Below the pieces are notes generated by a model. The model ran no database searches and was not told where the DNA came from. It worked only from the letters and a program-made list of their open reading frames with translations. From assembly GCF_024692365.1 (NCBI RefSeq), contig NZ_JAILMR010000027.1, forward strand, positions 1 through 57,622: 57,622 nt of DNA. The letters are read 5' to 3'. Positions within the stretch are counted from its first letter, which is position 1. Each line of letters opens with the position of its first letter. Shown one piece after another: positions 26,872 through 34,475 of this stretch. Made by a program: the position numbers and the translations under genes. The stretch comes from Ruminococcus sp. Lineage in GTDB: Bacteria > Bacillota > Clostridia > Oscillospirales > Ruminococcaceae.

Positions 26872-26912
26872 GATAGTATTATTTGATAATACCAGTTATT
26901 GTACTGAGATTG

Positions 26913-26945
26913 AAAAGCTCCGACTTGGTCGGAGCTTTTGCTTTT
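26913..26945 (+). terminator. Terminator of the CBM22-dockerin-CE1 gene
   Basis: An 11-bp perfect stem (26913-26923 with 26929-26939) is followed by GCTTTT. The rest of 26946-27149 contains only the next promoter. Confidence 0.8.
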
Positions 26946-27021
26946 GTTAAGATTGCATGATTCCACCGCGAAAACTTTGGTGAACTTTAGGGTACGAAAA
27001 GCGCTCATGTCCAAAAAAAAG

Positions 27022-27052
27022 TTACCACAAAATCTGTGGAGTGTGGTATAAT
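27022..27052 (+). promoter_or_regulatory. Extended -10 promoter of the kinase-like gene
   Basis: TGGTATAAT at 27044-27052 is an extended -10; a weak TTACCA lies 19 bases upstream of TATAAT. The leader is about 90 nt. Confidence 0.6.
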
Positions 27053-27149
27053 ATGTATAGGTTTAACAAACGGATACTATTACAAGCAAGACGAGATAAA
27101 GTCAATCGAGATCATTTAGAATGAAGTTACGATAATAAACAAGAAAGAG

Positions 27150-28067
27150 ATGAAGCAATTGAAAAACTACGATACCAAACATCTGGTGGAAGATATCTGC
27201 TTAAAAAAGTACGGAAAAAAGCCCGACAGGATAGAACTTTGTACCGTTGGCATGGTAAATACCGTATATATCGTTGATGTTGAACAGGACAGATTTGTTA
27301 TCAGGCTGAACAGCGAAAAGGGTGCATATTCCGAAAGCAAGCGGCTTCTCGATAACGCAGGAAATATCGGGCTGCCTGTTCCGAGAGTTATAGGCACCGG
27401 TTCAGAAAACGGATATGAATATCTTGTAATGAGCTATATGCCCGGAAAAGATCTTGGGCTGGTTTATCACGAGCTCAGCCGTGAAAGCAAAAAAGTCATA
27501 GCCGCTGAGCTGGTCATGATTCAGCAAAAGGCAGAAATGCTCGACGCGGGCAGCGTTACGGGGAAATGGTATGACTTCATAAATGATATGCTTAAAACAG
27601 CGGAGAGCCGTATCATAAACGGAGGTTATTTCAGCGCAAAAAAGGTTAATTTTGTCAGAGAAGCTGCCCGACAGATGAAAGACTATTTTGAAGCGGTCAA
27701 GCCTGCGGCTTATCTTGACGATATAAGCACTAAGAACCTACTTATCGAAAACGGGCATATCTCAGGCATTGTTGATATAGACGAGATAGCATACGGAGAT
27801 AAGCTGACATACATAGCTCTTATGAGAATCGCTCTCCTGAATATGGGATATGATGATCTTATCTGTGATGACATTCTTTGTGAAATGAATGCGGACGCTG
27901 TTCAGCGAAAAGCGGAGCTGTTTTATTGTCTGATGTACTGCGTTGATTTCATGGGAGAGCGCGGAATGATATTCAACGGAAAGAAAGTCGAGGTCAGCAA
28001 AGAGGTAATAGACCGCATGAACAGGATATTTGACTTGATGAGGAATCGGTTGGAGAGGTTGATGTAA
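27150..28067 (+). CDS. APH/choline-kinase-fold phosphotransferase-like protein
   Basis: The 305-residue protein follows the aminoglycoside phosphotransferase fold: an N-lobe with VGMVNTVYIVD and FVIRLN (ATP lysine replaced by arginine), the hinge YLVMSYMPG, the catalytic loop YLDDISTKNLL and the metal site GIVDIDEIAYGD. In the catalytic loop, H-x-D is read L-D-D, so the usual histidine is absent while the aspartate and asparagine remain. The substrate could be a sugar, amino alcohol or antibiotic and cannot be told from sequence. The ribosome site AAAGAG is weak. It sits between two xylanolytic genes without an evident functional tie. Confidence 0.75.
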   Translation: MKQLKNYDTKHLVEDICLKKYGKKPDRIELCTVGMVNTVYIVDVEQDRFVIRLNSEKGAYSESKRLLDNAGNIGLPVPRVIGTGSENGYEYLVMSYMPGKDLGLVYHELSRESKKVIAAELVMIQQKAEMLDAGSVTGKWYDFINDMLKTAESRIINGGYFSAKKVNFVREAARQMKDYFEAVKPAAYLDDISTKNLLIENGHISGIVDIDEIAYGDKLTYIALMRIALLNMGYDDLICDDILCEMNADAVQRKAELFYCLMYCVDFMGERGMIFNGKKVEVSKEVIDRMNRIFDLMRNRLERLM

Positions 28068-28306
28068 GAAAAAGCTTGTTAAAATTTTAATAATCAAAAC
28101 CTTACCAGCATTCAAAAATCTCCAACATTAAATCAGCGTGAAATTGTATAATGATATAATGAAATAAAATAACAGAAAAGAATAACATTTAGTAAATAAT
28201 AAAACGAAATATGTTACAAATAATTGAAGGTAACAGATGAAAATATAGTAAAAATGCAATATAGCAATTTTTGATTATTGCCATACGATAAAGCGCAAAA
28301 AACGAT

Positions 28307-28335
28307 TTGAATTTATCTCTTAAAAAATATAAAAT
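28307..28335 (+). promoter_or_regulatory. Candidate promoter of the GH11-GH10 gene
   Basis: TTGAAT (28307-28312) and TAAAAT (28330-28335) are 17 bases apart. The whole gap 28068-28464 is very AT-rich, so chance matches are likely; no other gene or RNA stands out in it. Confidence 0.4.
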
Positions 28336-28464
28336 ATTAACAAAAGATAATATATAGGGTCTGAAGCCGAAATATGGGGCTTTCGACATGGTAAAACCGG
28401 ACTCTGTAGAAATCTTTTAATTTGGTCTTTTAATCTATTTATTAGGAAAGAGAGGAATTTGCGT

Positions 28465-31158
28465 ATGAAAAATTTTGTTCCTAAGCGTGCGGTAAGTGCT
28501 CTTATCGCAGGTATGATGATCACAGCTCCTGCAGCACCTATGATCAGCCAGTCTGTTATAAGTGTTTCAGCTGCTAAGCTTCTGACAACAAGCCCTTCTC
28601 ACACACGTGAAGTTGGCTGGTACAACAACTATCACCACGAGATCTGGCAGGCAGATACTCCTAACTCATCTACAATGACACTGCACGATAATGACGGCGG
28701 TTTCAGCACATCTTGGAAGTGCGGTCCTAATAACTCGAGAGGTAACTTCCTTGCTCGTCGTGGTCTGTTCTGGGATTTGAACAACCCTAAGACTTATAGG
28801 GATTATGGCGACTTCTACTGCGATTATGACTGCACCTGGTCTGCAGGTTCATCAGGTAACTCAAGAATCTGTATCTATGGTTGGGCACAGAATCCTCTGG
28901 TAGAGTACTATATAATTGAAGACTGGAAGAACTGGTCACCTGCACAGGATCCTTCTGCACAGTATAAGGGTTCCGTAACTATCGACGGCAGCGTTTATAA
29001 GGTGTACACAAGTGCAAGAAACTCCTACACCATTGAAGGTAACAAGAGTTTCACACAGTACATAAGCATCCGTCAGAACACAAGAACCAAGGGCACTATC
29101 AGCATTTCCGAGCACTTCAAGGCTTGGGAAAAGATGGGCATGAAGATGGGCAACCTGTACGAAATTGCTTTCAACGTTGAAGGTTGGGAGTCCGACGGTC
29201 AGGCTGATGTTAACCTGAAGATGTATGAAGGTGCTGGCAACGGCGGAAATAACGGCGGTAATAATGGCGGCAACGACACTTCTACTCCTGAGCCAGATGC
29301 TAACGGCGATTATTTCACCAGCACATTTGAGAGCGGCAAGGATAACTGGGGCGGCAGAGGTGCAGCTTCCGTATCTCTCAATACTAAGAACTACTATGCA
29401 GGCAAGCAGTCTCTGTTTGTAAGCGGCAGAACCAGCAACTGGAATGGTGCTTCAATTGATCTGAGCACTTCTACATTCGTTCCCGGCAAGTCCTACAGCT
29501 TCAGCACAGGCGTTCTGCAGAAGAGCGGTTCTTCAACAAGCATGAAGATGACAATGCAGTACAAGGATTCTTCCGGTACTACACAGTATGATGAAGTAGC
29601 TTCCCAGACAGCTAAGAGCGGTCAGTGGACAAAGCTGGAGAACACTTCTTACACAATTCCCAGCGGTGCTTCCGATCTGGTACTTTATGTTGAAGCTCCT
29701 GACAGCCTGACAGATTTCTATATCGATAACGTACAGGCTTCCAAGGCAGGTAAGGCGTCTTCCGTAACAACAGGCAAGGGTACAGTTGATAATTCTTCCG
29801 GTAACGGTGGTTCTTCTGAGGTCAATACTGCTAATGCAGGTCTGAAGGACGTATTCTCCAGTCGTTTCAGCAAGATCGGTACTTGCATAAGCACTCGTGA
29901 TCTCAATAATGCTGACTTCGTAAAGAAGCACTTCAATAGCATCACTCCCGAGAACGATATGAAGCCCGAAAACATTCTTGACCAGAGTGCGAGCCAGGCT
30001 TACGGCAATAACGTAAATCCTCAGGTAAAGCTGAACAATAACTTAAAGACTATCCTTGACTTTGCAGTTAAGAATGATATACCTGTAAGAGGTCATACTC
30101 TTATCTGGCACAGCCAGACACCTAGCTGGTTCTTCAAAGAGAACTTCAGCAATAACGGCGCACAGGTTTCCAAGCAGGTAATGGATCAGCGTATGGAAAA
30201 CTTCATCAAGAATACATTCGCTATGATCAAGCAGAATTATCCTACTCTGAAGCTCTACGCTTACGACGTTGTTAACGAAGCATTTGAAGTAAGCAACGGC
30301 AACCTCAGAAGCGGTTCACCTTATTATTCGATCTACGGTGATGACAGCTATATGCAGAAGGCATTCGCATATGCAAGAAAGTATGCTCCTTCTGACTGCA
30401 AGCTGTTCTACAACGACTTCAACGAGTACGATGATGGTAAGGTAAATTCCATCTACAACTTCTGCAAGAAGGTTCACGAGGCAGGTAATCTTGATGGTAT
30501 CGGTATGCAGTCTCACCTGGGTACTACTTATCCTAGTATCTCAAGATACAAGAACGCACTTAACTTGTTCTCTTCTATCCCCGGCATCGAGATCCATGTA
30601 ACAGAGCTGGACGTTATGCAGCAGGGCGCAAGTGATTCCTCTTTTGCTAACTACTACAAGGACATCGTTCAGAGTATCGTTAACTGCGACGCTGTTACTT
30701 CGCTGACATGGTGGGGCACTAACGACGGCTACAGCTGGAGATCGACTGATACTCCTCTTCTGTTTAATTCCAGCTTCCAGCCCAAGCAGGCATACAATTC
30801 TGTAGTAGGTATCATTCCTACCGATCTGTGGGGCAAGACCAACGGCAATAGCGGTGATGACCCCGTTCCTCAGGACGGCGACACCTATCCTACAAACATC
30901 AAGGTAAATTACAATACTCAGTACCATCAGGTACAGTTCGTTTGGGATAAGGTACAGGGCGCTGACAAGTACGGCATCGCTGTATATCTGGCTGGTAAGT
31001 GGAGAGTTCAGACTTCCAACATCTCTACCAACAGCTATGTAACTCCTAAGAACCTGACTCCCGGCATGAGCTACAAGGTAGCTATCGCTGCAAGAGTTAA
31101 CGGCAACTGGGATACCGCAAACGCTATCAAGAATGCTGTAAATGTAACTGTTAGATAA
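28465..31158 (+). CDS. Secreted bifunctional xylanase GH11-CBM22-GH10-Fn3-like/CBM37
   Basis: The 897-residue enzyme has a signal peptide (1 to about 37), a GH11 xylanase (about 40-255) with E147 and E239, a Gly/Asn linker, a CBM22 (about 285-430), a GH10 xylanase (about 455-790) and a C-terminal Fn3/CBM37-like module (about 810-897). In GH10 the acid/base is E605 (DVVNEAF) and the nucleophile E714 (HVTELDV). GH11 prefers open, unsubstituted xylan and GH10 tolerates side groups, so the pair broadens attack. ATG 28465 is preceded by GAGG at nine bases; the in-frame TTG six bases earlier is too close to that site. Confidence 0.95.
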   Translation: MKNFVPKRAVSALIAGMMITAPAAPMISQSVISVSAAKLLTTSPSHTREVGWYNNYHHEIWQADTPNSSTMTLHDNDGGFSTSWKCGPNNSRGNFLARRGLFWDLNNPKTYRDYGDFYCDYDCTWSAGSSGNSRICIYGWAQNPLVEYYIIEDWKNWSPAQDPSAQYKGSVTIDGSVYKVYTSARNSYTIEGNKSFTQYISIRQNTRTKGTISISEHFKAWEKMGMKMGNLYEIAFNVEGWESDGQADVNLKMYEGAGNGGNNGGNNGGNDTSTPEPDANGDYFTSTFESGKDNWGGRGAASVSLNTKNYYAGKQSLFVSGRTSNWNGASIDLSTSTFVPGKSYSFSTGVLQKSGSSTSMKMTMQYKDSSGTTQYDEVASQTAKSGQWTKLENTSYTIPSGASDLVLYVEAPDSLTDFYIDNVQASKAGKASSVTTGKGTVDNSSGNGGSSEVNTANAGLKDVFSSRFSKIGTCISTRDLNNADFVKKHFNSITPENDMKPENILDQSASQAYGNNVNPQVKLNNNLKTILDFAVKNDIPVRGHTLIWHSQTPSWFFKENFSNNGAQVSKQVMDQRMENFIKNTFAMIKQNYPTLKLYAYDVVNEAFEVSNGNLRSGSPYYSIYGDDSYMQKAFAYARKYAPSDCKLFYNDFNEYDDGKVNSIYNFCKKVHEAGNLDGIGMQSHLGTTYPSISRYKNALNLFSSIPGIEIHVTELDVMQQGASDSSFANYYKDIVQSIVNCDAVTSLTWWGTNDGYSWRSTDTPLLFNSSFQPKQAYNSVVGIIPTDLWGKTNGNSGDDPVPQDGDTYPTNIKVNYNTQYHQVQFVWDKVQGADKYGIAVYLAGKWRVQTSNISTNSYVTPKNLTPGMSYKVAIAARVNGNWDTANAIKNAVNVTVR
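28570..29223 (+). repeat. Inverted copy of the GH11 module (right)
   Basis: This is the partner of 19635-20288 on the other strand, with equal length (654 bases). It starts at the end of the signal-peptide coding region and stops at the linker after GH11. The two copies face each other across the GH43, CE1 and kinase-like genes, so recombination between them would invert roughly 8 kb. Confidence 0.85.
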
Positions 31159-31181
31159 TCAGGTAAAAGGCAAACTCAATT

Positions 31182-31598
31182 TTATAGCATAAACAGATAC
31201 GGGATGACCAATGCGTCATCCCGTATTTTTGTGATATTGAACCCCCAAAAAGACCTCATATGGCAGTGTTGATGCATATGAGGTCTTATCATTTTATCCT
31301 GATCAATAGTTATATTTTTTACAGGTCTCAAAAGCTTTTTTTTAGCTGTTTTAACATAATCAAGCGTTTCGCTTTGCTTTAAAACCTTTCTTGCATAAGG
31401 AAAATCGAATCCTTCGTTCTTTTCATAGTGATCAAGAAAGCTGTCTATTACCTCAATGAACTCATGATCATTGGACGGAACTTGCTTGAAAAAAGAATTC
31501 CAGTCATCTAATACTGCCGGATCAACAGGAGTTCCATCAGTAAGCATTTCGGGATCCATAGTGCCAAGCAAAAGTCCAAGGTCATCATTTTTGATCAT
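31182..31598 (-). CDS. Hypothetical protein with probable C-terminal frameshift
   Basis: The - strand frame from ATG 31598 codes 138 residues of an unrecognised acidic protein (DDLGLLLGTMDPEMLTDGTP, then DPAVLDDWNSFFKQVP). Its last 45 or so residues are encoded across a - strand terminator (31286-31247) and the neighbouring gene's terminator, which is implausible for real coding sequence. Eight adenines (31343-31336) lie just before this. With seven, the frame would end at once with KTAKKSF and a stop at 31328, in front of the terminator. I infer a natural end there and either a mutation or a sequencing slip. The ribosome site (GAAGAA) is weak. Confidence 0.55.
   Translation of the reverse strand: MIKNDDLGLLLGTMDPEMLTDGTPVDPAVLDDWNSFFKQVPSNDHEFIEVIDSFLDHYEKNEGFDFPYARKVLKQSETLDYVKTAKKKLLRPVKNITIDQDKMIRPHMHQHCHMRSFWGFNITKIRDDALVIPYLFML
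31197..31231 (+). terminator. Terminator of the GH11-GH10 gene
   Basis: A 12-bp perfect stem ATACGGGATGAC/GTCATCCCGTAT with loop CAATGC is followed by TTTTG. Confidence 0.85.
31247..31286 (-). terminator. Terminator on the - strand inside the extended ORF
   Basis: A 12-bp perfect stem AGACCTCATATG/CATATGAGGTCT with a 12-nt loop is followed on the - strand by TTTTGGGGG (five Ts counting the last stem base). Confidence 0.7.
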
Positions 31599-31688
31599 TT
31601 CTTCACGATTTGAGAAAAAGCAATAGTCCAGAATATAAAAGCAAACTAAAAAATAATACACGAATTCTCCTTGTGATGATTGATAATA

Positions 31689-33110
31689 TCAAATATTATT
31701 CCGCCAGTTTTTCTCAGGGTGCAGGCGATAAAATTCTTCCTTGTGCTGATACATACTTAGGTCAGCAGCCTGCATTGCGGTGAAAATATCATAGTCGCCA
31801 TCGAACCATTTTGCACCCGCCGCAAAGCTGACATTGGGTGTATTTTCTGCAAGTGCGTGAAGTCTTGCGACACATTCTTCCAGATTTTCGGGACTGATAT
31901 CGGGGCATAAAACTACAAATTCATCCCCACCCGAACGGTAAATTTCATACCCATCGAAAGCAATTTTCAGAAGCGCTGCCGCATTTTGCAGAAGTCTGTC
32001 ACCCGCAGCATGACCGTTTTCATCGTTGACCGCTTTCATACCGTTAAGGTCAGCGAATACGATTCCGATAAATTCGGGTTTGGAAGACTTATCATTTGTC
32101 AGCTGCTCAACACGCTCGTTCATGGCATTTCGGTTCAGCACCTGAGTAAGGCTGTCCGTTCTGCTCATGATTTTCAGCCTTGTTACCAGATGATGGTGAG
32201 CGATGCTCGCACCAAGCATGAAAGTCGTCAGTTCGAGAGTTTCCTTTATCTCCATAGTTCTCTCGGTATCAAAGTTGATAGCCCAGATAAATCCCACAAG
32301 TTCGTGATCGTAGCGTATGGCAGTCAGGATAAGATTTTTTACGCCAAAGTTTACCAGAGACTTGTACCATATCGGGTCGCGTTCTTCGATTATACTAAGG
32401 TCGTCAAGGAGCAGACAGTCCGTACCATCAAGATCTTTCTCCCATGCGAGGGCAGTTTCATAAGGCGTGCGCCCCATACCTTCGGTGAGATCTCTGAGCA
32501 TTTCAGGCTGCTCACCTTTTTCATTGTAAAGACCGAACTGTTCCTCTTTTTTATTGAGTGTCAGCAGTGCACAGTATTCCGAACGGAAAATACTTTTGAG
32601 CTCACTCATGCACTCTTTCATAGCAAGATCAAAACTCTGCATCTTATTGAGTTTGATGCTGAGATCCATTATTGAAGATGCTATCTCACCCGAACGCTGT
32701 GTCATATAATCCGTTTCAGGCTGAGCGGAACGGGTAGTTAAGTACAGGCAGTACGCAGTTCGCGGCGATGTGTTCGGTTCGCCCTTTTCGTTAACGATAT
32801 TTCCATCCTCATCAAGGGGCAGATAAAAACCCTTTATCCAAATACCGAAAGCATTAACATAGGAATACAGCGGCTCATTATTGGTGGCGCTGTTGTATAT
32901 GAAGTTTTCAAGATTTATCTCGGTGAAGTATCTGCGCAGCGGTACTCCCGGGTAGAACTTGGGCGCATCGGGGAGCGTATTGAACATCATTGTGTTGATA
33001 TCATTTATAGCCATAATGCGGATCTCGCTCTTGCTGCCGTCGGGCAGGATATCGAAAGCGTAAACACCCGCAATTATCTTGAATTTATTGACCAATGCCT
33101 GAAGATCCAT
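31689..33110 (-). CDS. Soluble GGDEF protein with GAF-like sensor region
   Basis: The 473-residue protein has no membrane segment. An N-terminal region (about 1-140) has a PAS-like start, a middle region (about 150-300) looks like a GAF domain (MKECMSELKSIFRSEYCALLTLNKKEEQ ... VGFIWAINFDT split by variable parts), and a GGDEF domain starts at SRTDSLTQVLNRNAM with active loop RSGGDEFVVL. It should make c-di-GMP in response to a cytoplasmic signal. AGGAGG lies seven bases before ATG 33110. It is the second of three GGDEF genes in the window. Confidence 0.87.
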   Translation of the reverse strand: MDLQALVNKFKIIAGVYAFDILPDGSKSEIRIMAINDINTMMFNTLPDAPKFYPGVPLRRYFTEINLENFIYNSATNNEPLYSYVNAFGIWIKGFYLPLDEDGNIVNEKGEPNTSPRTAYCLYLTTRSAQPETDYMTQRSGEIASSIMDLSIKLNKMQSFDLAMKECMSELKSIFRSEYCALLTLNKKEEQFGLYNEKGEQPEMLRDLTEGMGRTPYETALAWEKDLDGTDCLLLDDLSIIEERDPIWYKSLVNFGVKNLILTAIRYDHELVGFIWAINFDTERTMEIKETLELTTFMLGASIAHHHLVTRLKIMSRTDSLTQVLNRNAMNERVEQLTNDKSSKPEFIGIVFADLNGMKAVNDENGHAAGDRLLQNAAALLKIAFDGYEIYRSGGDEFVVLCPDISPENLEECVARLHALAENTPNVSFAAGAKWFDGDYDIFTAMQAADLSMYQHKEEFYRLHPEKNWRNNI

Positions 33111-33170
33111 AAAAGCCTCCTGAATTTTTGCATGATCTGATGTCTTTGCAAAGTAACATCACTTAACAAA

Positions 33171-33199
33171 ATTATACTATATTTTTCATAAAAAATCAA
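33171..33199 (-). promoter_or_regulatory. Promoter of the soluble GGDEF gene
   Basis: On the - strand TTGATT (33199-33194) and TATAAT (33176-33171) are 17 bases apart. Confidence 0.75.
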
Positions 33200-33263
33200 T
33201 AGGTAATATAAATAAACCATGGAAAATAATTTCCATTTTTGAATAAAATCGAGGTTGTGGGAT

Positions 33264-33289
33264 AATGCCAAGAAAATGGCTTTGGCATT
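33264..33289. repeat. Short AATGCCAA...TTGGCATT hairpin repeat
   Basis: An 8-bp stem with a 10-nt loop, extendable through TTGTGG/CCACAA flanks. Its sequence (AATGCCAAGAAAATGGCTTTGG) resembles the left end of the structured element at 40278-40513, so it may be a small or decayed member of the same family. Confidence 0.45.
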
Positions 33290-33311
33290 TCACACCACAA
33301 AGACCCAAAAT

Positions 33312-33340
33312 AGGCAGTACCTCTTACCGCGATACTGCCT
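33312..33340 (-). terminator. Terminator of the HAD hydrolase gene
   Basis: AGGCAGTA/TACTGCCT forms an 8-bp stem with a 13-nt loop on the - strand, followed by ATTTTGGG. Confidence 0.5.
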
Positions 33341-33354
33341 GTTTCTGTTAATGA

Positions 33355-33996
33355 TCAAAGCTTAGCCTTGCCCTGTTCGGTCATTCTTTTCAGTCTGCCT
33401 TTTTCAACTATGTACACCGTGTCAGCCAGCTTCATAAGGGGCTTATCGTTGAATGAATCGGTGTAGAAGCTTTCAATGGGTGTATCACCGTATACCTCTT
33501 TATACCGCTTTGCCTTGTTCTCGCCGAAGTTGAAGTACACCATCTCACGCTTATCAGGGTCGATGACACTGCTGATGATATTCTCCGTACCGAGCTTTTC
33601 CTTTATGCCCTCTATCAGCATATCGGGACCAGCCGTTATTATTACATCGTCTTTGCCAACGCGCTTTATTATCGCTTTATTGAGTCTGTGACTGTTATCC
33701 TCCCAGAAACTTTTCACAATTTCTGCGGCTTCGTACTTGTCCTTAACTGCGACTTTCAGAAAATCGTTGATCTCTTTTTCAGCTTTTTCCCTGTCAATAA
33801 GACACATCTTGTACTTGGCAAGATTATAAACTATCGAGGGTACATAAAGCAGTATCTTCCTGTTTCTGCGTATCATATAAAAAGCCAGATCTATCGAGCT
33901 TTCGCCGTGGTATAGGGTGTTATCGAAATCAAAAACGTTTATATTGTCCACAACCTTTCGGGATAATTTTTTTATTTTCAGCCGAAATATCAGCAC
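33355..33996 (-). CDS. HAD family hydrolase (HAD-IB, phosphoserine-phosphatase-like)
   Basis: The product of about 195-213 residues has HAD motif I (VFDFDNTLYHGESS), a helical cap, motif II/III region with IITAGPDMLIEG and motif IV NFGENKAKRYKE ... YTDSFNDKPLM. It should be a cytoplasmic phosphatase of the HAD-IB subgroup; similar proteins act on phosphoserine, polar phospholipids or glycerol phosphates, and the substrate is open. The start is uncertain: the frame opens with GTG 33996, while GTG codons at 33951 or 33948 just before the HAD motif lie close to GAAAGG. None has an ideal ribosome site. Confidence 0.75.
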   Translation of the reverse strand: MLIFRLKIKKLSRKVVDNINVFDFDNTLYHGESSIDLAFYMIRRNRKILLYVPSIVYNLAKYKMCLIDREKAEKEINDFLKVAVKDKYEAAEIVKSFWEDNSHRLNKAIIKRVGKDDVIITAGPDMLIEGIKEKLGTENIISSVIDPDKREMVYFNFGENKAKRYKEVYGDTPIESFYTDSFNDKPLMKLADTVYIVEKGRLKRMTEQGKAKL

Positions 33997-34475
33997 AGTT
34001 ATTTCACAAGAGGTAGCATATCCTGATTTTGAAATTACTCGATTATGAATACCATCTTAAATCATTATATCACAAAAATTTCAGTAAGTAAAGCTTTTGA
34101 TGAAGTTGAATCGTCAACAGCTGACAAGGTGATATGAACAATAAATCGATGGACATACGGTGAGATATTGGGTTGACCGATATCAAATAACTGTTCCTGC
34201 AACAGCATTTTCAGGCATCTTTATAACTCAGCCATGAAATTGTTCAACCTTATCGTAATATCGATATATGAAAATAAAGCGATAGTTAACGTCAGAACTA
34301 TATCACATAATTTTCAGTTAATTTCACACTTCTATCACTTAATGTTTACTTTTAATTGTATAACCTGTGTTAAAATAATTAACGTGAGAATAATCACAGC
34401 AGGGGATATTCTGCCCGCTGTGAAAAAACTCTGCAATATTTCAGATAAATAGATCAACGAAAGAAGGAGAGCAAA
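33997..34475 (+). promoter_or_regulatory. Gene-free upstream region of the ABC transporter, with hairpin
   Basis: This AT-rich stretch shows no plausible gene. A TG-extended TAAAAT at 34371-34376 is a possible -10 with no good -35. Downstream of it, CACAGC/GCTGTG (34395-34400 with 34417-34422), reinforced by GGG/CCC, forms a hairpin without a T-run, 43 bases before the AAGGAG ribosome site. Confidence 0.35.

Noticed and set aside
31986-32675. A 229-codon + strand frame over the soluble GGDEF gene
   Set aside because: It is antisense to conserved GAF-like and GGDEF sequence and has no ribosome site.
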